From contig KQ964256.1 of assembly GCA_001566295.1 (NCBI GenBank), positions 434,001 to 498,000 of the forward strand: 64,000 nt of DNA, read 5' to 3'. Origin of the DNA: Microdochium bolleyi. Lineage: Eukaryota; Ascomycota; Sordariomycetes; Xylariales; Microdochiaceae. Made by a program: the position numbers and the translations under genes. The notes beneath the pieces are model-generated. The model was not told the DNA's origin. It searched no databases and was given only the letters and a program-made list of their open reading frames with translations. Positions 22,129-33,555 of this stretch are shown here, in pieces (positions within the stretch are counted from its first letter, which is position 1; the number at the start of each line of letters is the position of its first letter).

Positions 22129-23155
22129 TTACAAGCACTGGGAGAACCATCTGTTGCCCTTGACGCAGGTGCTTCCGGCCTGGCAGCAGGTGGCGCCCTC
22201 GAACTCGAGGCCACCGCACTGGGCGAACTTGACGGCGCAGGCCTTGCCGGTGGGGGCGGCGGTGGGAGTGGCGGCAGCGGCGGCGGTGCTGGTAGCCTTG
22301 ATGAGGGTGGTGGCCGCACTGGTGGTGGCAGCGGGGGCAGGGCTGGAGCCGGCGGCGCCATCCCAGACGGCAGGGCCGGGCATGGGGAAGGCCTTGAAGC
22401 CGTTGTAGATGCTGAAGTTGGCGTAGGGGTCGGTGTTCTTGTAGGCGCCGGGGAACTTGACCATGGGGCCGGGGGTGCCGTTGCCGCCGTTGGTGACCTT
22501 GACCTGCACGCAGGACACGAAGTGCTCGGGCTGGTTGACGTGCGAGCGGTGGATGCCGATGTGCTCGACGCGGAGGAGGTACTCGCCGCTGGGCGTGTTC
22601 TTGGGGACGGTCGCAGTCACGGTGTTCTTGTCCCAGCTGCACCAGGCGGTGCTCTTGAAGTCGAGGCTCTGGTTGCAGATGCCGGTCTGGCCAATCTTGA
22701 ACCAGTCGCCGGAGCCGTCGTAGGCCTTGACGCTGCCAGTCGGGGCCTTGGACATGTAGAACAAAGAGGGACCTAGAGTGCACTGTCAGTAAAGGGGCAC
22801 ATCTCGCCATCCGTCTGGAGGAAAGTCACTCACCAGGGTGCTGCATGGTGGCACCGACACCGAGCTTGACGGTGACGCTGTTGCCAGCGGCGACCTCGAG
22901 GATCTGGGTCTTGCCAGCGTTGGTGAAGGCGCCCTGGTTGCAGCGAGCATCGGGGCCGTCGATGAACGAGTTGTCGCGGATGTCGGCCGCGGGGTTGGAC
23001 GAGAACTTGATGGGGTTGTAAGCCGTCTTGCGGGTGAACTGGCGGATGTACTGGAAGCTGGGGCCGGCGTTGTTGCCAGTGACGACGGAGTCGAAGAAGT
23101 AGTGAGCCGAGCCCACCTGGGCGAGGGCGGCGACGAGGATAGCGGAGACCTTCAT
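22129..23155 (-). CDS. AA9 lytic polysaccharide monooxygenase with C-terminal CBM1
   Basis: Secreted copper enzyme that cleaves cellulose or related glucans oxidatively. Two exons, 23155..22834 and 22772..22129, joined across a 61-bp intron, give 321 aa. A 17-residue signal peptide ends at GSA, leaving His18 as the mature N-terminal His of the copper brace; the second His is His106 in MQHPGPSLFYMSKAP. Family segments include FQYIRQ, the variable loop with CNQG, SGEYLLRVEHIGIH and FVSCVQVKVTNGG. A Thr/Ala/Pro linker (about residues 240-285) leads to a CBM1 (QCGGLEFEGATCCQAG to WFSQCL). The usual axial Tyr in the QFY motif appears as Phe192 in EHFVSC. Family call is very secure. Confidence 0.96.
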
Positions 23156-23320
23156 ATTGAACGAATGAATGATGTCAAGTCTAGCTTGAGGTAAAAAGTA
23201 AGGAATGGAAGTGAGCGAGGCGCACAAAGACGAAGCTGAAAGATTGACAGTGGGTAAGGAAGGAATGCTTGGGTGGCGAGTAGAAGCAAGACCAGACCTT
23301 GTAGGAGGAGCCGAGTCCTC

Positions 23321-23326
23321 TTTATA
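23321..23326 (-). promoter_or_regulatory. Probable TATA box of the AA9 gene
   Basis: TATAAA on the minus strand about 170 bases upstream of the ATG at 23155. Confidence 0.5.
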
Positions 23327-26300
23327 ACATCAAAGAATGGACGAAAGATACTTCGAGACTTGGAGTACTTTGCCGTCGGCCGTGAGCCACCCCTGCAGCC
23401 GTTTCGAGCCTGACTCTCGCCAACAGTGCCAGGGTCTTGCAGGCCCCGGGCTGTTACCATTGGCATGGAACAATCGCTCTCGTGCCAACAAGGTGCCACA
23501 CTCACCAGGTCGCGTCTCCAGTATAGTACGCTGCCTAGTCCAGGAGTCGGGGAGCCGCATGGCGACCCCGGCCGTCCGATGATGTAGGGTTCAGGGGTGG
23601 AGACGACCTCGAGGCCTGGCTTTTTGGCTTGACAGACTGGAACAATTCTGACAGATCCACAACTACGCCTGTAATTTGGCGAGGCGTCGAGATGCAAAGC
23701 GGCGCTTGCTGTGGTGGATTGATTTCTCCCTGGGGCAGCATCACAAACAGACCCTCGTATGACAGCCTTGCACACTCCCTGCGCTCACATCATCGCCGTC
23801 ATTGTACGGAGTCTGGATGGCCTTCTTGCGAGGAGGGTCTGCCATCCTGGCCACTCGTCGTGTCTGACAGTGCACCCCAGGCTGCAACGAGCCCAGGGGT
23901 CTCGGTGATGGATGTGGCCCTGGTGCCGGTGCGTTGACGAACAGCTCGGCCGAGTGCTCGTCTCTGGCGAGCCTAGGCTGGCCCAAGCCATGCCCAGTGC
24001 CTGCAGGGAGATAGCGCGTTGCTCCTGACGAGCGACAGCTTGCAGAAAGCAAACAGAAGACAAATAGCCGGTCATAGAACTACAGACTACACGACGTTGG
24101 CGAGCGTTCAAGCGCCATGTACGCGGTATGTGTGTGTCCAGTGCTCGGTCCAGGGGGTCGTCTCCAGACATCCGACGGCCACAGACATGGGCCTATGGCG
24201 GCGGAAATGACATGGTGTGACCCGCCCGCGACGATAGGCGGAAAATCCCACGCTGCTGGCAGCCGCGTAGCGCATAGATTCGACGTGTGCAGGGGGCCAT
24301 CCTGACAAGTGACAGGACCAGGGAGAGGCCCTGTGCTCTGGACTTTTGGGCTCCCGCTGGTTCTGCAACTTCGTGTTCAGCTTTAGTTTTGCAAGCCTTG
24401 TCGGGCGCCGCTAGGAAGCTAGGTAAGTTCACCAAATATTCCAAGTCCCCATCGTTTCAGGTGCCGTCGGGCCCCTGGCTACGCTCCCTAGAGTACTCTA
24501 TTCCATAATGCCGCACGGCACAATTCGGCAGATGCCGAGTCAGCACAAAGAAACCTCCTGACGAGATGTGCCCACTCCTCCGCGAAGCTGTCCAGAAAAG
24601 TTCCTCGAGCGCTCCATTCGCCAAGCAAGACGACTTCAACCTCACCGCGCTGCAATACAACTCTCACCCGGGTGCAAAATCCCTGTGCTTGAGCACAACG
24701 GTGAACGCATGCCCAGCTCAGGGGGTTCCGAGAGGATAGGGGCCGCGTGGCTCTCCACCTCACAGCGCGGTCGCGGCGTGCAATGCTGGGACAAAGTACT
24801 GCTGCGCAGAGCGCAAAGACCTCAGAAAAATGGCAAAAGTCGCGAATCAATTCGGCCACGGCCTCGATTGAATTCAGCGCTAATTCGCTGGGCATGCCGA
24901 ATCCGGGGCTGTTTCTCGATCCGTGATAAGAACCTGCTTCTCGTGATATAGGTCCATGAAGAGCTTGAGGCTCCGACCGAGAGAGCCCAGGCATTGACGC
25001 ACTCCGTACTTTGTTCCAAGCCAGGGGGTTCGGCCCCCTAGTCCTTGGCCACTGCCGGCATTAGACGAATCTTAGTTTCGATCTACCTGCGGCACTTCCC
25101 CGCACTAGATGGTTCTGGTCCTGGCTGGTGTGGCTTTTCATGATTAGGGGGCAGAAACAAGCCAGCCTCACTCTGCAGGGAGGCAGCTGAACTGCCCACG
25201 AGTTGCGGTAGGAGTGATTCCACTGCTAGGTGCACCGGAGTCGTGTGGGAAACCTGTCGGCCAGACTTCTTGTGTTTATGGCACTGCAAATCGATCCAGT
25301 GATTTTGTTTTGGCTCTAACTAATATTGAATAAGGAATGCAGCTCTGGATAGCTGATCCACAACGCTCGTATGGAAGATCGTTTTCTGGTAGTGGCATAG
25401 ATCGGGTGAGGAGGGGAACATCGGAAGACATGTAAAAGTGCGAAAGCTGCTTCTCCTGTATAGCGTTCTCGGAGAAGCCCCATACCTTTACTGCACGCAG
25501 CCATGCGGGCGTGTCAGACGATGGAAATTTACAAGATCTACTCTGTTTGCATGAAGTGATGACCGCGTCTAGCTATGTCTTTAACCTTGTGGTTGCAGCT
25601 ATGTCTTGATTGTATTTGACGTATCCATATCTTGGGGTTGGGTTTTCGGGATATTGTTGTCTGTCTTGATCATTTTCGCGGTTTATAACAGGAACTACAC
25701 GACGGTACGTCATGAGAAGGAGACGAAAGCATTTGTCCCAAGCCAACTCATTTTAGTTTTTGTCCTACTAAAGTACTCAAGCTGCCGGGCGAGGTTGCCT
25801 GCAATACAAGCCGGCAGTAGATCTTTTTATTGGCTGTTATCATATTGAATGTTTTAAAGAATGTGTGCTCAACGACAACCAGTCCGTGAGGTAAATTCCC
25901 TTACCTTTACCACCTTTCGCACGACCAGCCGCGAGTTCCACTATGACGTCCCGTGTTGCTTCGGTCTCTGTGGCCAGATCAATGTGCTTCTCTACGTACA
26001 CACAAGGCCAGATTCGCAGCGGTGAGCACCGGCTGCACTTCCACCGTCAGTTGCAAAGTGTGTCAAAGGCAGGAAGGGTCTACATTTCATTACACCGCTA
26101 TGCCAAGGTGACTAATCCACTTTTATTAATATATTTAATTGTTGGTACATGCATGCACGGCTGGTCTACGTTCTGGGCTTTGCATCGCTGGCCCACTCCA
26201 GTTCCCCTGTCGCTGTGGCTCGACGGGGAAAGGTTAATTTGGAGCACGACACTATACACCTTGACAGAATGGACTCCACGATGATATACCCGTGCCAAGC

Positions 26301-26933
26301 AAGTGCCCCTGGAGCGCTCTTTCGATTCTGGCCTCTCGCTCCGGCAGTGCTGACAAGCGGGCAATATCGGAGAAGTAGCCCTGAGTGCATCCAGTGGATC
26401 CTGGACTCTTGACGAGGGCAGTCTTTCTCAATCATGTAGCTAGAAGATTTCTGTAACCATTCGTTAGGCTGTTCAATCAAGTATTCCCCTGTTTTAAGGT
26501 TCTTCATTCTTCCTACAGGGCACATTAGCCCTAGGTGACTCTACGGACACGCCAGCGGAGCTTTATTCCAATGCGAATGAATGTATCCACTACAGTGTTG
26601 CAGATATTCCATGAAGGTTGAAATTTTCAACACGCAGAACTTGTTCCAGTGGACCTGTGGACCAAGGATGATCATGTGAAATAATCGTTGGGTTGTCATT
26701 GTTTAACTTTTCGGGCCACCTCTACATCTACAGCCTTTAGCTCGGTTGAAAGACGGATTGTCGTATGCACCAGGTGCTTTAGCTACCTCTGTCCTGGTTT
26801 CCCGACCATCTCGATCTAAGAGCTTCGGTAAAACTTCATTTAAAGCGATCGAATTCATCGAATCTATATACGAAAGGAACAAGGAACGAAACACCTGAGC
26901 CACATCATCAGGTTCATACTCTCATCGCAGGCG
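23327..26933. other. Long gene-poor stretch
   Basis: No gene can be supported. The first half is GC-balanced with motif-free frames on both strands. The part around 25.3-26.9 kb is visibly richer in A and T, with a short direct repeat (AGCTATGTCTT at about 25570 and 25598), as in decayed or non-coding fungal DNA. Confidence 0.5.
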
Positions 26934-28574
26934 CTACGCAATGGATCGCCCCATTGCAAAGCGCCTGCTATCAACCATTCTCGTGACAACGGGAGTATCA
27001 TCTCTGTGCTGTCCGATACTCTCAAACAAGGCTTGTAGACCTTCGCTCGGGTACCAGTCCCCAACATCCCAGAAGACTCTTTTCTCATGGAAGTTCTTAA
27101 GGTATTGTGGATCAGGATTGGTGTGACCAAGACGACCAGTTGTTGCCACGCCAATGTTGAAAAACCATACACCCCATAGTGCGACTGCTTGAGACCGTTC
27201 GATAGGAACTCTGGTGTGGAGAAATGCTGATTGAAGCATTGGAATCTGCTGGCAAGCTCTTCCAAAGGCCTCCAATAGGGGCACTAGAGCCGTCTCATCA
27301 GGCTGCAGAGGTTGGGTCAGGTTTTGTTTGCGCTCGAAATAGCCGTAATGTGCTTGAGGATCGAAGTCGCGTGGCGCTTTGAATACTCTTTGATCGTCTG
27401 TTATGGGTTCGACATAATCTTCTGCCTCTTCATAGCCTGGTGGAAGGTGCACTTGTTTGGGTTGTCTGTCCAGGTTTCCTCCTGGCTGCGCCGGATCAAC
27501 AAAGTAGCTTCCTCCCCCTGGCCTCCTCGGGAAGAACTTGACGTGGAGGCTCCTTAGATTCTGCCAGAACAGTTCTCTCAACGCCTTTCCCGGAGCCGTT
27601 GTGAAAAGAGAGGTGTCCACGTATCCATCAATACGAAAACTTTGAAGAGAACTCATATGGGACGTAGCAGACCTTATCGCTGTGCTTAACTCATCAGCCT
27701 GCCCTGAGTCTGAATCTGAATCTTTGGCCGACTCATCCAACGAGCCCTCCGATAATTCTGGTGTCCAGACGTGGCGCTGCACAGTCCACAAATGCAGAGA
27801 GGTGAGATGATGACACTTTTGCAGGTCCTGTTGTACTGCTCGTATCAATCTGCCACGATGTTGACGCCGCAGAGCCATGTAGCGAATCTCGCCATCTAGC
27901 ACTCTACACGACAAATTTTCCAGGCCTGTAAGCTTCGATGCGATATGGATAGCCACGCAGTCGCCGATGTCGCGAGTTCTGAAAGGACTTGTGCTGAATG
28001 ATTTGACAATAGACACCAAGGGTAAAGACTCTGGCTGAAGAATGCGAAGATAGGAGTAGCGATGCCGCCAATTGAGTAGGTCGGTGATCTCCTCGGTTGC
28101 TTCTTCTCTGAAAACACCCGAGAGTGCCAAGGACCGATCGAATTCAAGTGAGGATGCTCGTGCGTAGTCGTGGTCTGAGGCAGAATAAATATCGCCGAGT
28201 AGCAGATTCAGGCTCCCGCACTGATTTGAGCTTCGGTGGGATAGGCAGTCCAAGATGTCGTGGATAGCTCTTGTGAAAGCCTGGTCATTAATGGCCCGAT
28301 CCGCACTGTTCTCGAACATGCACCGTTGGCTTTCTTGGTATGCTGGAAGGACAACATTAAATCGGAGTTTGTTTAGGTATGATATGCGATGAGCACGTGC
28401 CAGGATACGATCGAATTCGGTAACTTCTTCGCTCGTGAGTTCGATGCTGTGGAAAGTTTGTCTTTCCACTGCGAGTTGCCAGCGCGTCGAAATGCTGGCT
28501 AAAGTAGGTCTGTCGAAGTCCTCATTGAAGTAAGATGATATTTCGTCAATAATGTCCTGTGGCAAACAATCCAT
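26934..28574 (-). CDS. F-box domain protein
   Basis: A single-exon ORF of 546 aa. The N-terminus is an F-box-like helix set (MDCLPQDIIDEISSYF, LASISTRWQLAVERQTFHSI), the Skp1-binding module of SCF ubiquitin ligases. The long remainder has Leu-rich segments typical of the fungal F-box family with degenerate LRR-like repeats (LTGLENLSCRVLD, CHHLTSLHLW, LRELFWQNLRSLHVKFFPRRPGG), an acidic insertion (DESAKDSDSDSG) and a conserved C-terminal block around LVPLLEAFGRACQQIPML and WYPSEGLQALFES. It would select an unknown substrate for ubiquitylation. The frame is intact although flanked by decayed repeats. Confidence 0.85.
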   Translation of the reverse strand: MDCLPQDIIDEISSYFNEDFDRPTLASISTRWQLAVERQTFHSIELTSEEVTEFDRILARAHRISYLNKLRFNVVLPAYQESQRCMFENSADRAINDQAFTRAIHDILDCLSHRSSNQCGSLNLLLGDIYSASDHDYARASSLEFDRSLALSGVFREEATEEITDLLNWRHRYSYLRILQPESLPLVSIVKSFSTSPFRTRDIGDCVAIHIASKLTGLENLSCRVLDGEIRYMALRRQHRGRLIRAVQQDLQKCHHLTSLHLWTVQRHVWTPELSEGSLDESAKDSDSDSGQADELSTAIRSATSHMSSLQSFRIDGYVDTSLFTTAPGKALRELFWQNLRSLHVKFFPRRPGGGSYFVDPAQPGGNLDRQPKQVHLPPGYEEAEDYVEPITDDQRVFKAPRDFDPQAHYGYFERKQNLTQPLQPDETALVPLLEAFGRACQQIPMLQSAFLHTRVPIERSQAVALWGVWFFNIGVATTGRLGHTNPDPQYLKNFHEKRVFWDVGDWYPSEGLQALFESIGQHRDDTPVVTRMVDSRRFAMGRSIA

Positions 28575-28744
28575 GGCTGGTGCTCTTTCGAATCGATTCG
28601 GGTGGTGTGTAACGATTCAGACGACTAACGAGGTTTATATAATGGGGTTTGTATGCTGAGAGTTGATATTCTATTGCTTGGGGACCCTGGGACAACCATG
28701 CGGGTTTAACATCAGGCAGTAGCGGGGTAGGAGGGGCACTCTTA

Positions 28745-28901
28745 CAGTGGGGGTGCGAAAATAACGCAAAATTTCCTCACATCTGTATCTTGTACCTTCC
28801 TCCGTTCAAAGGTACTCCTAATTCAATTTACAATGGCGACGCTAATTCGACTAATTAAGACCTTCAAAAAGCACTTAACGCCTCGTACGAGAAATCGTGT
28901 A
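28745..28901 (+). mobile_element. 5' remnant of a Tc1/mariner-type element
   Basis: After a TA at 28743 comes CAGTGGGGGTGCGAAAATAA, nearly identical to the terminal repeat of the element at 48.8-50.2 kb. An ATG at 28833 opens a stretch that matches the start of that element's transposase (MAT, then TFKKHLTPRTRNRV), after which the reading frame ends. The following 300 bases may also be element-derived. No matching right end was found, so it is truncated. Changes such as Gln or Pro codons to Ile or Leu fit C-to-T decay. Confidence 0.75.
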
Positions 28902-29299
28902 AGGGTGGGGCTGATCCAGATAGTCCATAGAGAGGGGTGAAGGTCAAGTAGTAGAGGGATCGTCAGGTTGGGCTTGTATTGCTGCAAAACTAATCCTTAC
29001 TAAGGGAAGAATTCCCTCAGCCGCACCGTCCTTCCTACACGGTCTTACAAGAGATTAACAGGGACCCGCTCTCTAAAAGTTAAGATTATGGTATCGAGCT
29101 TGTGTACAGGGGAGCGGACGGGACCCTCAATTTTCTCGATCCTACGGTCGTATGTGGTAGAATCGGAGCTTAGCTATACATATATTTCAAGACTAGACAC
29201 TCTAGACACACTATGATCCCATGGATCACTTAAACTGCTGGTGCTTTCGAGAGTCGGATTGGAAGACAGTACTCCAAGAGCAAGGAGTGATCCAGCCCT

Positions 29300-29831
29300 T
29301 GACTCAGTCCCTGCCGTCCGCGGATTTTGGTTGTGCAGCTAGCCGTGATGGTGCCGAGCGCCCGGGCGACGTCGGCGCTGAAACGGAACGTTGCGAAGCA
29401 TTAGCTCGTGATTTCTCTCTTTTGCTTTCAGGTTTGACGGGAAATATACAATGAAAAGAGTCAAGGAAAGCGAGCGGGCTAAAGTAAAACAAAGAAAAAC
29501 AGGCGGACGTGAGCCCGCACAGATTAGTCACGCGTAGTTGACACTTATCAGCTCGAAGTTGCGTCGGGCTTGCCGTTGGCGGAGATCCTCGTGATCTGTG
29601 ACGTGCCAGAGCGGCAAAAGTTGACTCCGGGCACGGAGTCGACGCACGCCTAGTCGGCCAGGCTGCCGAGGTAGTTGATGCACTCGACTGCCGTCTCAGC
29701 CTGTGCGCGCAGAGAGTCAGCCCGAGGTCGTCGCTACAGCTGAGGCAGCGAGCCTCGATAGTCGGTGGGATGGTCGTGGCAATGGTAATGAGCCTGAAGT
29801 GGGCAGAGTGGCTGGTATTACAGTTGACCAT
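29300..29831 (-). pseudogene. Dead paralogue of the six-cysteine secreted protein
   Basis: Matches the gene at 19178-19839 in all three exons. Exon 1 keeps MVN, IEAR and the Cys-x-x-DDLG motif but joins exon 2 directly: the exon end, donor and most of intron 1 are deleted, while the acceptor-like CAG remains. Exon 2 keeps ECINYLGSLAD, ACVDSVPGVNFCRSG and TSQIT, but the Gln codon CAG of the intact gene reads TAG. The intron 2 donor GT is changed to AT after TCGAGCTG. Exon 3 (from 29377) keeps ADVARALGTITASCTTK but lacks the GNGD tail. It cannot make the protein. Confidence 0.83.
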
Positions 29832-31547
29832 GTCGAAGGCACTTGGGATATAGCTGGTGAAAGAGGTTGATCCGCTGAGACAGGGTGATGAGGCGCGGGA
29901 GGGTTACCTGATGTGCTGTGAGGAGTATTGTGATCTCGGGGCATCTGCGGTAGAGACTGAAGTTCTAATAGATCGCATCGGCGTTTCTATAGACACGGAC
30001 AATGCTCTCTGGCGGGCTACTCAGAACATTCAAGACTCAGCTCTTGGTCTAGTCAAAACATCGGGGAGGGCAAGGAGAGCAGCTGCCTCGCCCGCAATAG
30101 GTCGTGACCGGACCATACGATGTTGGAGTTCTGCAGTAGGCTAGTCATCACGCCGGTGAGCTGAAATCAAGAGAAGAATCTTACTCCATGAGCAAGGCTA
30201 ACTCTTGGCTTCTGGTGATACTGAAGCGAGGGTTTCCTGAAACTGGAAGCTCACCTCAAGGGCTCTAAGCTCTTGACACGCAGCGGCTCCATTTTGCCTG
30301 AGCGTAGCTAATCAAGTCTTCTCAACTCTTCTTTTCTCCATGATACGAACTGCGCAAACCCACGGTACTCGGCACCGGCATACATGAATCATGCCGATAG
30401 GTGAGACTGCCGTGTCCGGCGAATCCGATGACATGCATGCTGGCAGGAACAACAAGGGCGCAAAACTATACCAACTAGAGTTGTCTCGTCTGTTGAATCC
30501 ATCGGTGAGCCTCTGGCCGTTTCCACAAGCTAAGAACACGATATGTCGTTCGAAGGGCAGGACCTGTACCCCATGGCGATGTCTTCCTGGGGTGTTTCTT
30601 CCTATCAAATGCCGTTCTCTCTTTCGGTGTTACCGTGTCTCTTTGAAGAGATACTTGTGACTGGTTCCAGTGCTCCGCAGAGTCTGTTCCGGGACAGGGT
30701 CGATGCAGGTGCAACGCAAGACGCACAGCTCGGCTACTGGCCTAGTATGTGGCGCAGCGGCTGTCTAAAGAACTTGTGGCGTGTGGCGTTGTGTTAGATA
30801 AAGCACAGCGAGAGCGGTGCCTCCGAAGAGAAGATCTGCATGGAAAGTGGTTGGTTGCACAGCGTATGTAAGCCAGGATTTGTTGCTGAGCGACCGACAA
30901 TGTTGGCATGGGTGTCCGCCACTGGTTTCATTCATTGGGATGGTCTTTTACGTTGTCGAGCTCCTGTGTCTCAACAAGGAATAGTTCGCAGCTCGCGAGG
31001 TGCCCGTCCAAGGTGCCAGCCTGGCCTACTGGATCGACAAGCAGCTGCTGGAAGGGAATCTTGTTCTTGCCGTAGAGAAGGGGTGTTTGGCCACTGGGTA
31101 AGCTGAAGAGGCAATCGGCAATAACCCCAGTCCTTGCCGCGTCTCGGCTGGCCTCTGCAGATTGTCCATCCTTCAAACTCAGGTGTACTCGACCCGTGCC
31201 CTTGCCAACCAACACAATCGAGCTAGCTGGTTTTGATATCTCGGCCGTCCCTTTGTTGACCTGTCATAACTGGTCTCCACATACGTGTAGTCAAACAGCC
31301 ACCAACAACCAACAGCCAACAGCCAACTGCCAACACGGATGACTTACCTTCACCGCCGCATTGAATCTATAGAGTGCGGATGATTCAAATGTGAGTGTCG
31401 CCATCAACGTCGCTTACTTTTCCACACTCGGCGCACCCTGTGCCTGCCACTCGCTCCAATACAACTGACCACTGCCTATTCACACCGTGGTGTTATCTGG
31501 CAGACGCGCGCATTCTTCCCCCAGCACATCGTATTTGACAGCTCGCT
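29832..31547. other. No supportable gene
   Basis: Short frames without motifs. The last few hundred bases are the promoter of the DUF2786 protein gene and contain a run of CAACCAACAGCCAACAGCCA-type imperfect repeats at about 31.3 kb. Confidence 0.55.
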
Positions 31548-32903
31548 ATGGAACCGGCTGAGCAAGGCCTGCGCCGGCCACTGGAGCATGACCTCAGCGA
31601 CGACGACCAACATACTCGAAAGCGACCCGCACGCGCGCATAACAGCCGCAAGCACATTCCCCCGCCGCCGCTCTACAAGGCGTCAGTAACATCGCGGGCC
31701 GAGGCCAACAACGGCAATCCGTCTTCTGCCACAGCCGACATTGACGATGCGATTGTCCTTCGCATCAAAAAGTGCCTGGACCGAGCCAGGCATCCGACCA
31801 CCCCAGAGGCCGAGGCCAAGGCCGCCCTGTACCTCGCCTCGCGGCTGATGGGCCAGTACAACGTGTCGCAGGCCGAAGTTCTCGCCCACGTCCCGCCAGA
31901 CGCGCAGAAGCAGTACGCCGGGCAAAGCGTCGTCTCTATCACCCGCGTCGACGGCGACGAGGACAAACCCGTGCGGCAGCAGAGTTACGTCAACACTCTG
32001 TGCTCAGCAATGGGCGAATTCTTCGACTGCAAGTACTATAGCACCGCGAAAGACTCGTCCGTGGACCTGACCTTCTACGGCATCGCGGAGAACTCGGTCG
32101 CGGCGGCCATGGCCTTTGAGATGGCATACAACCTTATTGCCGAATGGGCCAGATCTTACAAAGGCGTCGCCAGCAAGAACAGCTACTGCCACGGTGTCTG
32201 CGACCAGCTCTGGAGAGATGCGCGACGCGCCAAGGCCGACGAGGAGGCGCAGGCCAAAAAGGCAGAGCTTGAAGCCGTCGCAGGCAGGGCAGAGCAGGAG
32301 GAAGCCCAGGTCGCTGAGCAGGTAGCCCGGCTGGAACCTCCCGGTTCAGATCGCGCGAGCACCGAACCAGATTCGCCAGAGCCTCAGGTCAAGGTCGAGC
32401 AGGACGACGACAATGATGACGCGAATTCGGAGGCGTCCGATGAAGATGACGGAGATGAGCTGCAAGACTTCTTGCTGCCCAACTTTGAGGTGAAGAAGGA
32501 TGGCCCTCTTGATATCTCAGGCGATCTTGACTTGGAGATTGACAATCTTGTCAAGATAGAGCGCCAGCATTCAACAGAGCCATTTAGAGGGCCGTCGACC
32601 TCGGTGGATCCTGGGAGTTCCACTCAGAAGGATGCTGACGACACTGACAACAAAGCAGCCCTTGCGCTTCCAGCGAGCGCAGCCAAGACGGAGCTGGACA
32701 GGGGCTGGCGGTCGCATGGCGAACTTGTGCTCTTCCGGGACACATCAGCTCGAATAGCCGAGGACTATCTCAAAGAAAAGGGAGTCAAACTTTACAACCG
32801 TAAAAAACATTCGACAATCGTGCGAGACAAAGATGCGTACCGGCAGGGGGAGAAGGATAGCAGCAAGATCGACGTACGGAGGAAACGGCTGGAATCCGGG
32901 TGA
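31548..32903 (+). CDS. DUF2786 domain protein
   Basis: An intronless 451-aa ORF. Residues about 68-108 match DUF2786 (VLRIKKCLDRARHPTTPEAE, ALYLASRLMGQYN), followed by a conserved globular part (YVNTLCSAMGEFFDCKYYST, FYGIAENSVAAAMAFEMAYN) of the kind paired with DUF2786 in fungi. A Glu/Ala-rich coiled-coil segment (about 225-265), a long acidic low-complexity region (DDDNDDANSEASDEDDGDEL) and a conserved basic C-terminus (KDSSKIDVRRKRLESG) follow. Basic and acidic tracts suggest a nuclear or nucleic-acid-associated role, but the biochemical function of the family is not known. Confidence 0.83.
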   Translation: MEPAEQGLRRPLEHDLSDDDQHTRKRPARAHNSRKHIPPPPLYKASVTSRAEANNGNPSSATADIDDAIVLRIKKCLDRARHPTTPEAEAKAALYLASRLMGQYNVSQAEVLAHVPPDAQKQYAGQSVVSITRVDGDEDKPVRQQSYVNTLCSAMGEFFDCKYYSTAKDSSVDLTFYGIAENSVAAAMAFEMAYNLIAEWARSYKGVASKNSYCHGVCDQLWRDARRAKADEEAQAKKAELEAVAGRAEQEEAQVAEQVARLEPPGSDRASTEPDSPEPQVKVEQDDDNDDANSEASDEDDGDELQDFLLPNFEVKKDGPLDISGDLDLEIDNLVKIERQHSTEPFRGPSTSVDPGSSTQKDADDTDNKAALALPASAAKTELDRGWRSHGELVLFRDTSARIAEDYLKEKGVKLYNRKKHSTIVRDKDAYRQGEKDSSKIDVRRKRLESG

Positions 32904-33555
32904 TTAACCTCTCCCTGATTACCGTGTCGTATTCACACCGTGGATAAGCGTAGTTCTACAGAATTGAGCAGACGATAATTGCTATTTTCTCTTTTGAATC
33001 AGCTCGTAATTTATTACAGAATCTGCGTGAATCAATTGATTGCAAATGGGTCGCCAGAGGATCCAAGTTGATTCTCCTCGTGGAGTGCAACGCAACCTTG
33101 TCAGTTTGTAGTCCCATTTTTCATCCAGTCCCTTAAGTTAGGGTGGTCTGTGGCAACTGACTTCCGCATTCAGAACCACGATCGTGCTCAACTACAGTAC
33201 CAAGTTCATGAACAGATTGTTTAGCTCTAGATAAATGTGTTATGATAGAGAGAGCTGCATTATGTACATGGTATGGTGAAAGAATGGCTGGCGCAGATCA
33301 TCCATTGCTCCAACCACAAACAAAGATAAAAAGAAAACAGGAAACATTAGAAGACAATGACCGTCTAAAGAAAAAGTTGCTTTGTGCTTGTTGTGTTTTG
33401 AAGTTTATTTGTTGTTTGATGGGTGTGACTGCCAAAGGGTGAGAATTGAGTAAACCTTAGGGAGGAGGGACGTGGCGTTTGACTAGAGGACACCTAGGTT
33501 GCAAGTACTGTGGCATCACAAAGCCTTTCGATTTCATCGAACTAACAAGTGTTGT
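32904..33555. other. Intergenic, no gene seen
   Basis: AT-richer 3' flanks of two convergent genes. Nothing recognisable. Confidence 0.55.

Noticed and set aside
24488..24994. 168-codon minus-strand frame with helical segments
   Set aside because: Segments such as LNSIEAVAELIRDF look protein-like, but no family was recognised and the plus strand is open as well.
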